A DNA stretch of 19,048 nt from JAHFOW01 sp046350595 (GCA_046350595.1 JAXMAC010000068.1:1-19048); one strand, 5' to 3'. Positions 7,889 through 14,857 are shown, counted from the stretch's first letter. Numbers and translations are program-made. The notes: generated from the sequence alone by a model not told the origin.

Positions 7889-8836
7889 TTGAACATAAAT
7901 ATCATTGAGCGAAAAGGCCGTGTCCTTACCAGACCGACACTGAAATGTCTTAGTCGGGTTGCCGCAATAAATCCAGCCCTGGGGTGCGTTCATCAGTGCT
8001 CATATTGCTATGTACGGGGATATTCAATGTATCCAGGCGATGGGAACGTCCTTGTGTATGGCAATATGACAGAAAAATTACTACGGGAATTATCCACCCG
8101 GAAAAAATTGCCTGCGTATGTATTCTTTAGCCCAACCTGCGATGTGCTCCAGCCCATACCTCAGGTACTCGATATGACGTACGACCTGATGCGTATCTTA
8201 TTTGAACATGGTATTGGCGTAAATCTGCTTACCAAGGGGCGGATTCCAATAAAATTTTTCCCTTTATTTCGTCAATACAAAAAACTCCTTCATGTTCAAA
8301 TAGGAATTACAACGCTTAATCGGGATATTCAAAAAAGGATAGAACCCTATGCTTCCAATCCAGGGGAACGGATGAGGAATGTTGAACGGCTCTGCAAGAC
8401 AGGCATCGTCCCTGAAATAAAACTAGATCCCTTAATTCCCGGCGTGACCGATACGGAGAAAAATTTAACATCCTTGTTTAAGGCGCTCCAGGAATGCGGC
8501 GTAAATTCAGCAAGCATCAATTATCTCTTCCTGAGACCTCAGATCAAAAAAAACCTGTACAAAGCATTGGAAAATACCCCTTTTCTGACAAATATCATGG
8601 AACATTACCGCTATGCAAATACGCTCAATCTCCTGGCGGAGAAATCTCACATTACCGCCCTGGATGTTGAGTACAGGAGACGCGCATACGAACAGATATC
8701 CGGATGGGCTGGGACTTACGGAATTTATGCCTACGTGTGCGGCTGTAAAAATCCTGATATTACAGAAGAACCCTTATGCGGCATGAACTGGGGACGGCAT
8801 TTCGAAAAACGCTCGGCGCAGATGCAATTGTTTTAA
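7889..8836 (+). CDS. SPL-type radical SAM protein (COG1533 family)
   Basis: The 315-aa protein has the radical SAM cluster motif CX3CX2C at C33-C37-C40 (CVHQCSYC) followed by YVRGYSMYPG, as in COG1533 (spore photoproduct lyase-like) proteins. A downstream HVQIGITTLN and RIEPYASNPGERMRNVERL segment matches the family. The enzyme should bind a 4Fe-4S cluster and cleave S-adenosylmethionine; the substrate is unknown. Near the C-terminus are further cysteines (YVCGCKN and EEPLCGMNW) that could bind an auxiliary metal. It is unlikely to be a true spore photoproduct lyase in a non-sporulating lineage. The start is probably TTG at 7889, as no ATG gives the family N-terminus before the cluster; no clear Shine-Dalgarno, consistent with coupling to the preceding gene 6 nt upstream. 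Confidence 0.88.
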   Translation: MNINIIERKGRVLTRPTLKCLSRVAAINPALGCVHQCSYCYVRGYSMYPGDGNVLVYGNMTEKLLRELSTRKKLPAYVFFSPTCDVLQPIPQVLDMTYDLMRILFEHGIGVNLLTKGRIPIKFFPLFRQYKKLLHVQIGITTLNRDIQKRIEPYASNPGERMRNVERLCKTGIVPEIKLDPLIPGVTDTEKNLTSLFKALQECGVNSASINYLFLRPQIKKNLYKALENTPFLTNIMEHYRYANTLNLLAEKSHITALDVEYRRRAYEQISGWAGTYGIYAYVCGCKNPDITEEPLCGMNWGRHFEKRSAQMQLF

Positions 8837-9222
8837 TTACAAAATATATTTGACAAAATCACGAGAAAAAAGTAATACATTATCCTGGTAATTACTTAGA
8901 GCGGCAAAGCCGCAACCCAACCTCCTTTAACAAAAGGGACAAGGTGGCTGGTTAAATAACCTTGAAAAAAGAAGCGGTAGTACTCGCACAAAAATGGCAA
9001 TTTATAGTAATTTTTCCCCACTTTTGAAGCAAAAAAGTTCATTTGACCCCGTCTGGAAGCGAATCCACCATGTCGCAAAATATTGAAGGTGGATTCGGCC
9101 TAAAAAAACAACGCCTTAATCCACCCTCCACATAACCATTTTAATGTGTGTAGTTTTATTTTATTTCTGATATATCTTTTCAAAACCATTCAGAATGGAT
9201 AATTTCCTGATAGACAGAATTC
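8837..9222. other. Intergenic region with hairpins
   Basis: No credible gene is visible. It contains a small perfect hairpin at 8901-8913 (GCGGC, AAA, GCCGC), and a 10-bp stem at 9060-9069/9088-9097 (CGAATCCACC with its complement, 18-nt loop). A second AATCCACC at 9118-9125 can pair with the same GGTGGATT strand, so two hairpins compete. None is followed by a clear T tract. These may be worn repeats. Confidence 0.5.
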
Positions 9223-9252
9223 TTGATGAGATGCTATAGAATATGGTAGAAT
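9223..9252 (+). promoter_or_regulatory. Likely promoter of carbonic anhydrase gene
   Basis: TTGATG (9223-9228) and TAGAAT (9247-9252) are 18 nt apart, a fair sigma-70 match. It predicts a transcript start near 9259 and a 50-nt leader containing the strong Shine-Dalgarno of the gene. Confidence 0.5.
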
Positions 9253-9309
9253 TTGTTTTGTTTATTTTATTTCCTTAGAACAAGAATACATAACTTTAAG
9301 GAGGAATCG

Positions 9310-10092
9310 ATGCGTATTTTTGTGTATATTTTTTTGACAGCTACTTTTATTTTATTCTTACCTTTTACGGTAGCAACGACTTTGTTCGCCGATTCCGCCG
9401 AACATGGACAACCGTTTCCCTGGAGCTATGAAGGCGAATGCGGACCAGAGCACTGGGGTGAACTGATACATGAGTATTGCAACTGCAAAGTTGGTGACAT
9501 ACAATCACCGATCGGTATTTCTGTAGCAGAAAAGGCCCACCTGGAAAGTATAAACTTTCATTACTACCCTACCCCTCTGAAGATCTTAAACAATGGTCAT
9601 ACTATACAGATAAACTATGGGTGCGGCAGCTCCATATCTGTCGGCAACAAGAAGTACGAACTCATGCAATTCCACTTTCACACTCCGAGCGAACACAAAA
9701 TACACGGCAAATCCTACGCTATGGAGGCACATTTAGTACATAAGGGTGCGCATGGAGAATTAGCTGTTATCGCCATACTCATTGAGGAAGGCAAAGAAAG
9801 CGCCTTCATTAAAACCCTATGGAGTAATTTTCCAAAAGAAGTGGGTAAAGAGCATGTTGTATCTGATGTAAGAATATGTGCGAGTCAACTCCTTCCAAAG
9901 AACACCTCGGCATATTATACCTATACTGGGTCGCTTACCACACCGCCTTGCAGTGAAGGTGTAAATTGGTTTATCCTGAAGGAACCTATTGAGGTATCGA
10001 AGGTAGGGGTGAATAAATTTACTTCACTTTTCAAACATGATGCCAGGCCGATTCAACCTGTACATGGGCGTGTTGTTAAAGAAAGCGATTAA
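9310..10092 (+). CDS. Secreted alpha-class carbonic anhydrase
   Basis: The enzyme interconverts CO2 and bicarbonate outside the inner membrane. ATG at 9310 is chosen because AAGGAGG lies 5 nt upstream and gives a normal signal peptide (residues 1-27, cleavage near LFA); the upstream in-frame extension to 9253 is not homologous. The 260-aa product carries the QSPI motif (65-68), the zinc histidines H122 and H124 in QFHFHTPSEH and H141 in MEAHLVH, gatekeeper E128, the active-site Thr in SLTTPPCSEGVNWF (210-211), the proton-shuttle equivalent H97 (NNGH), and QPVHGR near the end. C44 and C214 match the usual alpha-CA disulfide, fitting a periplasmic or extracytoplasmic location. Extra cysteines occur in YCNCK (57, 59). 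All key residues are present, so it should be active. It is a single-gene transcript. Confidence 0.95.
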   Translation: MRIFVYIFLTATFILFLPFTVATTLFADSAEHGQPFPWSYEGECGPEHWGELIHEYCNCKVGDIQSPIGISVAEKAHLESINFHYYPTPLKILNNGHTIQINYGCGSSISVGNKKYELMQFHFHTPSEHKIHGKSYAMEAHLVHKGAHGELAVIAILIEEGKESAFIKTLWSNFPKEVGKEHVVSDVRICASQLLPKNTSAYYTYTGSLTTPPCSEGVNWFILKEPIEVSKVGVNKFTSLFKHDARPIQPVHGRVVKESD

Positions 10093-10107
10093 CCGCAACT
10101 TAAACAT

Positions 10108-10131
10108 AAGGGGCGTTGCAATACGCCCCTT
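10108..10131 (+). terminator. Terminator hairpin after carbonic anhydrase
   Basis: A perfect 9-bp stem (AAGGGGCGT with ACGCCCCTT) with a 6-nt loop begins 16 nt after the stop codon. The downstream T tract is weak, so termination may be only partly intrinsic. Confidence 0.6.
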
Positions 10132-10192
10132 CAATTACATTGAATTTCCTGAACATTAAATCTTGCCTTACGGCGACTTTAAAAAATGTCCC

Positions 10193-10222
10193 TGTAGAGA
10201 CGCAAAATTTTGCGTCTCTACA
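10193..10222. repeat. Short palindromic repeat, copy 2 (perfect 30-bp palindrome)
   Basis: The sequence is a perfect palindrome built on TGTAGAGACGCAAAA and its complement; its stem matches the repeat at 2750-2775. It lies between the convergent carbonic anhydrase and hpf genes. Confidence 0.85.
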
Positions 10223-10254
10223 ATATTGAAATCCCTATTCAAATTCCTTACCTG

Positions 10255-10766
10255 TTATACTGCAGAGAGGGAACTTGCCTGAGGCCCTTGTCTCCCATCT
10301 CCTCCAATAACGCACTTCCATTCAATCTTGAGATTTTTGAATCCATTACTCCGTACGCTATGTTCGTGGAAATAAACCTCACGACCATCGTGCGTCGTAA
10401 GAAAGCCGTATCCCTATCGGGAAACAGCGAACTTATGCGCGTGCGGTACTTCTTCATGACGTTTCACTTCTCTGCGGAGCAACTGTGCGTGATCTTCCAA
10501 CTTGCGGCGGGCAGCGTCAAAGGAATCCTTTATTGCCATATAAAGGTCCGGATTTGGTTCGCGTTTTATGATCAACTCCGTGCCGGGAACCGTTATATCG
10601 ATGTGTACATTATACAACGACCGCTTGGGCAATGCCTCCACAATAACCCGGCAGCTTGTGATCCTGTCATAAAATTTATCTAACTTCCCGGCCTTTCATT
10701 AATATCTGCTTTGATTGCTTCAGTAAGCTCCACATTACGCGCGGTAACCTGCAAAGGAAGTATCAG
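10255..10766 (-). pseudogene. hpf: Long-form ribosome hibernation promoting factor (HPF/RaiA + cold-shock-like tail), frameshifted
   Basis: Pieced together from frames, this encodes an S30AE/RaiA domain followed by a cold-shock-like tail. The first segment begins after GGAGG (CTG at 10766 is the in-frame codon at proper spacing): LILPLQVTARNVELTEAI, then INER. A one-base loss near 10690-10695 shifts to AGKLDKFYDRITSCRVIVEA and continues to YNVHIDITVPG and VKRHEEVPH. A TAG at 10414-10416 interrupts this frame, after which the same frame resumes with GYGFLTTHDGREVYFHEHSV and ends GRQGPQASSLSAV at 10255. Between about 10414 and 10430 the conserved LFPDR is in another frame, so two compensating indels are likely rather than a simple stop. 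HPF stabilises inactive 100S/70S ribosomes. Either it is a decayed gene or base-calling errors broke it; two of the sites fall in G runs. Confidence 0.75.
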
Positions 10767-10873
10767 TTTCTCCTCCAAAAATCAAGTGACGTGTCTATGA
10801 TACAAATGAAGTAATTTTAGCAACCGATTCGGGGTATGTCAACGCAAAGTAGGAATAGGTTCATTATTTACTC

Positions 10874-10913
10874 AAACGGTTTGAGAGAACCGTTCAAACG
10901 GCTTAAACCGTTT
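10874..10913. promoter_or_regulatory. Inverted-repeat array upstream of aminotransferase promoter (candidate operator)
   Basis: Four related half-sites alternate in orientation: AAACGGTTT (10874-10882), AACCGTT (10888-10894), AAACGG (10896-10901) and AAACCGTTT (10905-10913). The outer pair is a perfect inverted repeat and the inner pair nests within it. The array ends 13 nt upstream of the -35 box of the promoter at 10927, a position suited to an activator or looping regulator. A cruciform or worn repeat is the alternative. Confidence 0.5.
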
Positions 10914-10926
10914 CCCGTTTTATTTC

Positions 10927-10954
10927 TTGACTCTTTTGTTCATTTACATATAAT
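10927..10954 (+). promoter_or_regulatory. Strong sigma-70-type promoter of aminotransferase gene
   Basis: TTGACT (10927-10932) and a perfect TATAAT (10949-10954) are separated by 16 nt. The predicted start is near 10961, giving a leader of about 48 nt with AAAGGA as ribosome binding site before ATG 11009. Confidence 0.72.
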
Positions 10955-11008
10955 AAAAATTTCTTTAAAATTAAAACTATTTATATATATCTGAAAGGAA
11001 ACATCTTT

Positions 11009-12034
11009 ATGAAGAAGAATTATTTATTTACGCCAGGCCCAACTATGGTACCCGCAGAGGTATCGCTGGCCGAGGCGCTTCCCATGATCCATCACAGGAC
11101 GCCACAGTTCTCTCAAATCTTTTACGAGGTGAGCGAGGACTTAAAATATCTCTTCCAGACAAAAACGGGCGAGGTATTCACCCTCATGTCGTCGGGCACA
11201 GGCGCCATGGAGGCATGCGTGGCAAATGTCCTGGCCAGAGGACAAAAGGCGCTCGTGGTTATCAGCGGAAAATTCGGCGAACGCTGGGCTGAACTGTGTA
11301 AATGTTTTGGTATCGAAACAATTAACATCGATGTTGAAAATGGCAAGGCTGTGAATCCATCGGACATTGAGGCAGCCCTCAAGAAGACAAGCGGGATTAA
11401 GGTGGTATTTACTACCCAGAGCGAAACCTCAACCGGCGTTGTCCACGATATAAAGGCCATTTCCCCCATCGTTAAAAAATACGGGGCATTAATGGTCGTT
11501 GATTGTATCTCTGCCATTGGCGTACATCCCCTGATGATGGACGAATGGGCAATTGACGTTGCCATTACTGGTTCACAGAAGGGGTGTATGATGCCGCCCG
11601 GTCTCGCCTTCGCCTGCGTTAACAACAGCGCCTGGGATGTTATCGAAAAGGCTGATCTCCCCCGGTACTACTGGGATTTCAGGAAGATGAGAAAGGACTT
11701 AAAGGACAAAACAACGCCCTTCACCCCGGCTGTTTCTCTGGTTATGGCAATGAAGACTGCGCTGGACATGATCAAGAAGGAAGGCATTGAGAATGTCTGG
11801 AAGCGCCATGCACGCCTTGCCCATGCGACACGGGAAGGCGCAAAGGCATTAGGGCTGGAACTCTTTGCGGGGGAATATTCAAGCAACGTCTTAACCGCCA
11901 TTAAGGCGCCCAAGGGAATTGACGTTGATAAGATTATCAAGAAATTACGAGATGAGACAGGGGTGACTTTTACCGGCGGCCAGGATGAGTTAAAAGGCAA
12001 GATCANGGTGTGCCTTGAAGTATGGGATACCTAA
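11009..12034 (+). CDS. PLP-dependent aminotransferase (alanine/serine-glyoxylate type), 3' end disrupted
   Basis: The class V aminotransferase starts MKKNYLFTPGPTMVP, as in alanine-glyoxylate/serine-pyruvate/serine-glyoxylate enzymes. Substrate-binding and PLP features are HHRTPQF (28-34), SSGTGAMEA (61-69), VVDCISAIG with PLP-pyridine Asp D165, and the Schiff-base lysine K191 in TGSQKG. Likely it transfers an amino group between Ala or Ser and glyoxylate/pyruvate in one-carbon or glycine metabolism; the exact substrate is open. The frame ends after 341 codons at TAA 12032-12034, about 40 short of the family. However, GYLS appears in another frame at 12025-12036 and ENITSASLIL resumes in the original frame at 12041-12070, so the expected C-terminus is largely encoded up to about 12090. 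An N at 12006 lies at the start of this disturbed stretch. Homology then stops where the intron-like region begins. Confidence 0.85.
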   Translation: MKKNYLFTPGPTMVPAEVSLAEALPMIHHRTPQFSQIFYEVSEDLKYLFQTKTGEVFTLMSSGTGAMEACVANVLARGQKALVVISGKFGERWAELCKCFGIETINIDVENGKAVNPSDIEAALKKTSGIKVVFTTQSETSTGVVHDIKAISPIVKKYGALMVVDCISAIGVHPLMMDEWAIDVAITGSQKGCMMPPGLAFACVNNSAWDVIEKADLPRYYWDFRKMRKDLKDKTTPFTPAVSLVMAMKTALDMIKKEGIENVWKRHARLAHATREGAKALGLELFAGEYSSNVLTAIKAPKGIDVDKIIKKLRDETGVTFTGGQDELKGKIXVCLEVWDT

Positions 12035-12696
12035 GTGGTTGAAAATATCACCTCTGCGAGCTTAATCCTTGTAGAGAAGTTTGTACCTATGCGTATACAA
12101 GGGGGCAATCCGTATGTGCAGAAAGACAGGGTATCATCGTGAGGTGATATGACGGAGTGACGAGGTACAAATGACCTTTTGGGGTGTATGAGTATGGCGT
12201 GTTATTTCGTGCCAACTGCCCTTTCTCAGTGAAGCACTGACAATGTCCTTTGTCGGAGATGGAGAAATCGATTAAGTAAAACCATTTCTGGATAATGCGT
12301 TTGAACATACATCACGAAGGGAAAAAATGGGTAGCCCATATGACCGGGGGAGGACTTACATCTTGGGAGAAAGTCCCTAACGGCAAGGTATAAGGGAAAA
12401 CCGAAATCCAAGCTGTATGAGATGGTGATAGACAACGCTCTCTCAAATGTCTATCTTTGAAGTCGTCAGCATTGCTCATAGTAGTCCTGAACTGGTTTCA
12501 AGATGAAGGGGCATAACCGTAGTGGAGTTGATGAAAGAGGTAGATTGAATACGTTCAATGAGGAAAGACACTCTGTGCATAAGCAAGCAGTAACAAGAGC
12601 CTCTCTTGTTTTGCTTACGGCATGGAGAATCCATACTCAGGAAACACGATTGACAAGTCTATTATCCGTAATCAATCAAAAGGAACATATTGAGAG

Positions 12697-13863
12697 ATGC
12701 TTAAGTATCATTCATTAAGAGATAAGGTGTTTAGTCTTAAGAACCTTTATGCTGCTTTTGGGCACGTAAAGAAGAATAAAGGCAAAGCTGGTCTTGACAG
12801 GGTGAGTATCAGGCAATTTGAAAGAGACCTTGAAACGAATATTCTCAATATTCACAAGGAACTCAAAACTGAAATATACAAACCTTTGCCTGTCCTGCGG
12901 GCATACATCCCTAAAGGCAGGCATGACAAGAGACCTCTTGGCATCCCCATTGTCAAAGACAGGGTGGTACAGCAGGCGTTCAGGCAAATCATCGAGCCAA
13001 TATTTGAGAAAGATTTCTCGGATAACAGCTTTGGGTTTCGTCCGGACAGATGCTGTCACGATGCTATCAAAAGGCTTGAGCAGTATAAGCAAGAAGGGTA
13101 TACCAGTGTCCTTGATGCCGACATAAAGGCATTCTACGACACCATACCACATAAGCTTATCATGAACAGGTTGCGTGAGAAAATCGCTGATGGATGGGTT
13201 TTGAACAGTATTGAGAAGATGCTCAAGGCAGGGGTCATGGAAGACGGCATCTTGCACAAAACAAACGAAGGCACTCCGCAAGGAGGCGTCATCTCCCCTT
13301 TACTTGCCAACCTTATCGGTGACATCATTGACAAGGAGCTTGAAAAGGCGGGATATAAGTTTGTCCGCTATGCCGATGACTTCGTTGTCATGACAAAAAC
13401 GAAAGAAGAACTTCCTGCCGCCCTTCAGTACGTCAAAGAAATCATTGAAGGGAAGCTTGGAATGAAGCTGAGCGAGGATAAAACCAAGCTCACCAACTTC
13501 AAACGAGGCTTCAGGTTTCTCGGATATAATTTCATTGGCAAGTACAAGGGTATAAGCATGAAATCACTGGACAAACTCAAGGACTCCGTCAGAGACATCA
13601 CCAAACGCACACAAGGCGTTAACCTGCAAGCTGTCATTGATACATTAAACCCTGTAATTCGGGGGCATGTCAACTATTTTCGGCTGGGCAATATACAAAA
13701 GGTATATCGCTCGTTAGACTGTTGGGTACGTATGAGGCTTCGTTGCTTCAAGTTTTCGAGAAAATGGAAAACCGACAACAAACGTTTCCCTGTACACCGA
13801 TTCTTTAAGATGGGATTACTCTCATTTGAAAGAGAATTTCTTAAGGCATGTGCGAAGGCATGA
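12697..13863 (+). CDS. Group II intron reverse transcriptase/maturase
   Basis: The 388-aa protein has RT motifs in order: KNKGKAGLDRVSI (26-38), RPLGIPIVKDRVVQQAF (79-95), SFGFRPDRCCHDAI (111-124), VLDADIKAFYDTI (138-150, first catalytic Asp), EGTPQGGVISPLLANL (191-206) and the catalytic YADDFVV (225-231), then a GFRFLGYNF thumb-proximal motif (271-279). Residues about 300-385 resemble the GIIM maturase domain (LNPVIRGHVNYFRLG, then CWVRMRLRC). No HNH endonuclease domain follows, so mobility would use nicked or replication-fork targets. As a maturase it would bind and splice its own intron RNA and copy it into DNA. All catalytic residues are present, unlike the broken genes on both sides. A weak GAGAG precedes the ATG. 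Confidence 0.9.
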   Translation: MLKYHSLRDKVFSLKNLYAAFGHVKKNKGKAGLDRVSIRQFERDLETNILNIHKELKTEIYKPLPVLRAYIPKGRHDKRPLGIPIVKDRVVQQAFRQIIEPIFEKDFSDNSFGFRPDRCCHDAIKRLEQYKQEGYTSVLDADIKAFYDTIPHKLIMNRLREKIADGWVLNSIEKMLKAGVMEDGILHKTNEGTPQGGVISPLLANLIGDIIDKELEKAGYKFVRYADDFVVMTKTKEELPAALQYVKEIIEGKLGMKLSEDKTKLTNFKRGFRFLGYNFIGKYKGISMKSLDKLKDSVRDITKRTQGVNLQAVIDTLNPVIRGHVNYFRLGNIQKVYRSLDCWVRMRLRCFKFSRKWKTDNKRFPVHRFFKMGLLSFEREFLKACAKA

Positions 13864-13981
13864 TAGGTTACTTTTCTCTGCGATAGAGCAACACTATGGG
13901 GTCGCTAACTACGAGAAAAACGTATGGTTTAAAAAGGATACTTTGTCACGTTGTCCATAGTATCTGGCGACGATTGGGGGT

Positions 13982-14011
13982 TGGAGGCTTACGCCTCCAG
14001 CCTACCAGGCT
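13982..14011. repeat. Two adjacent hairpins at retroelement/transposase junction
   Basis: A perfect 7-bp stem TGGAGGC/GCCTCCA (loop TTAC, 13982-13999) overlaps by one base a 5-bp stem AGCCT/AGGCT (loop ACC, 13999-14011). The transposase homology starts 3 nt later. They could be part of the intron tail, an element end, or the target site. Confidence 0.6.
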
Positions 14012-14013
14012 AG

Positions 14014-14448
14014 GAAGTAGATGTATATACGTTTATAGGACGTATGATACAGCACGTACTGCCGAAGGGGTTCAAGAGGATAAGGTATTACGGGATACAG
14101 GCAACAAAGACATTGGAACGAGTGAAGGGAATAATCCAGGAGGCGATGAAAAAGGTTAAGAAGGCAGTAAAGGGTGCGATACAAATAATAGAACGCAGGA
14201 GCTATCGGGAGAGATATCGTGAGGGTACAGGAAGGGATCCGCTGAAGTGTCCGCACTGTGGAGAGGAGATGGACTTATGGATGATATGGCATCCGAGGTA
14301 TGGAGTGGTATATGACGAAATGAAGGAAATAATGAGTGGTAAATATGAGGCAAAGAAGGAAGAATCAAAGAAAGAAGAAAAAGATGTAGGAACCATTCGG
14401 TCCGCCCCCAAAGCAGTACAATTATCGCTGTTCAGTATGTGGAACTGA
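14014..14448 (+). pseudogene. IS91-family (Y2) transposase, C-terminal remnant
   Basis: The frame opens right after a TAG at 14011-14013 and reads EVDVYIRFIGRMIQHVLPKG followed by FKRIRYYG. This matches the end of the Y2 transposase domain of IS91/IS801-like elements, where (F)IRRFL-HVLPKGF-RIRYYG is conserved. A basic helical stretch (KVKKAVKGAIQIIERRSYRER) and a zinc-like LKCPHCGEEMDLW follow, then a Lys/Glu-rich tail. Full-length enzymes have some 300 or more residues before HVLPKGF, including the HUH motif and catalytic tyrosines; these are absent, so the fragment is 5'-truncated and cannot act alone. An internal ATG at 14044 is only a fortuitous start. Its upstream end coincides with the paired hairpins. 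Confidence 0.75.
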
Positions 14449-14449
14449 G

Positions 14450-14581
14450 ATGGAGGTAAACGAGGCGATAGTTGACGTTGGGATAGGGATGGCAAAATTT
14501 CATAACGAATATTATAAAGGATACATGCCAAAGGTGGGATGTCCAGTGTGTAACAAGTACACAATGGAATGTATTGAGTAA
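14450..14581 (+). CDS. Small ORF with CPVC motif, adjoining transposase remnant
   Basis: A 43-aa frame starts 1 nt after the transposase stop (ATG 14450). It contains GCPVCNKYTMECIE, where CxxC plus a third Cys suggests a partial zinc knuckle. The immediate spacing suggests it belongs to the same element or is the frameshifted tail of the transposase. No function is recognised, and the short length makes the call uncertain. Confidence 0.4.
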   Translation: MEVNEAIVDVGIGMAKFHNEYYKGYMPKVGCPVCNKYTMECIE

Positions 14582-14726
14582 AAGTCCGCCGAAGGCGTTA
14601 AGTTCTTACACGAAAAAATTATTTTCGTTTGTTTTGCATGTTTCGTGGGTTATCATGAAAAGCGATTCCTTGTTCAATATTCCCGGCGCAGCGTAACCGC
14701 AACCAATTCTCTTTTTTGAAAGCGGG

Positions 14727-14758
14727 GAGATTGCTTCGGAAAAGACCCTCGCAATGAC
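14727..14758 (+). repeat. REP-like repeat, copy A
   Basis: It begins GAGATTGCTTCG and ends CTCGCAATGAC. Both ends are the reverse complement of the unit at 14831-14857. This matches a very common dispersed intergenic motif in diverse bacteria. Confidence 0.75.
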
Positions 14759-14830
14759 ATGCTTTTTCATAGATGATACTGACTATGCACTTTGATGGCA
14801 CACTGCATATTATCATTGTGTATAGCGCTT

Positions 14831-14857
14831 GTCATTGCGAGCGAAGCGAAGCAATCT
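14831..14857 (-). repeat. REP-like repeat, copy B (inverted to copy A)
   Basis: It begins GTCATTGCGAG and ends CGAAGCAATCT, the inverse of copy A. The two copies flank about 72 nt and could fold into one long hairpin. Confidence 0.75.

Larger units (their letters stand above)
12095..14013 (+). mobile_element. Group II intron-like retroelement (boundaries approximate)
   Basis: This comprises about 600 nt of non-coding, hairpin-rich sequence followed by a maturase-type reverse transcriptase and a 150-nt tail. Clear helices in the leader are 12352-12357/12371-12376 (GGACTT/AAGTCC), 12544-12549/12554-12559 (ATTGAA, loop TACG) and 12592-12599/12603-12610 (AACAAGAG/CTCTTGTT), the last extended by an outer TAAGCA/TGCTTA pair. 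This matches the plan of a bacterial group II intron with the ORF in domain IV. I could not identify the 5' GUGYG or a convincing domain V/VI, so the ends are inferred: the left from loss of aminotransferase homology at about 12090, the right from the start of transposase homology at about 14014. Confidence 0.6.

Noticed and set aside
7346..8836. Spore photoproduct repair locus
   Set aside because: The radical SAM protein is COG1533-like in general, and nothing else suggests sporulation or that particular repair activity.
10414..10416. UAG readthrough or pyrrolysine insertion in hpf
   Set aside because: The residues next to the TAG do not match the family in that frame, while LFPDR does in another; an upstream frameshift also exists. 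Indels are simpler.
10210..10683. Plus-strand 157-aa reading frame
   Set aside because: It is the antisense of the broken hpf gene, with no family resemblance or ribosome binding site.
12697..13863. Retron or diversity-generating retroelement RT
   Set aside because: The RT carries a maturase-like C-terminal region and group II style motifs; no msr/msd repeats, template/variable repeat pair or accessory gene is visible.
13896..14159. 87-aa frame overlapping the RT tail and transposase remnant
   Set aside because: It is out of frame with the transposase homology and crosses the hairpins without any recognisable motif.
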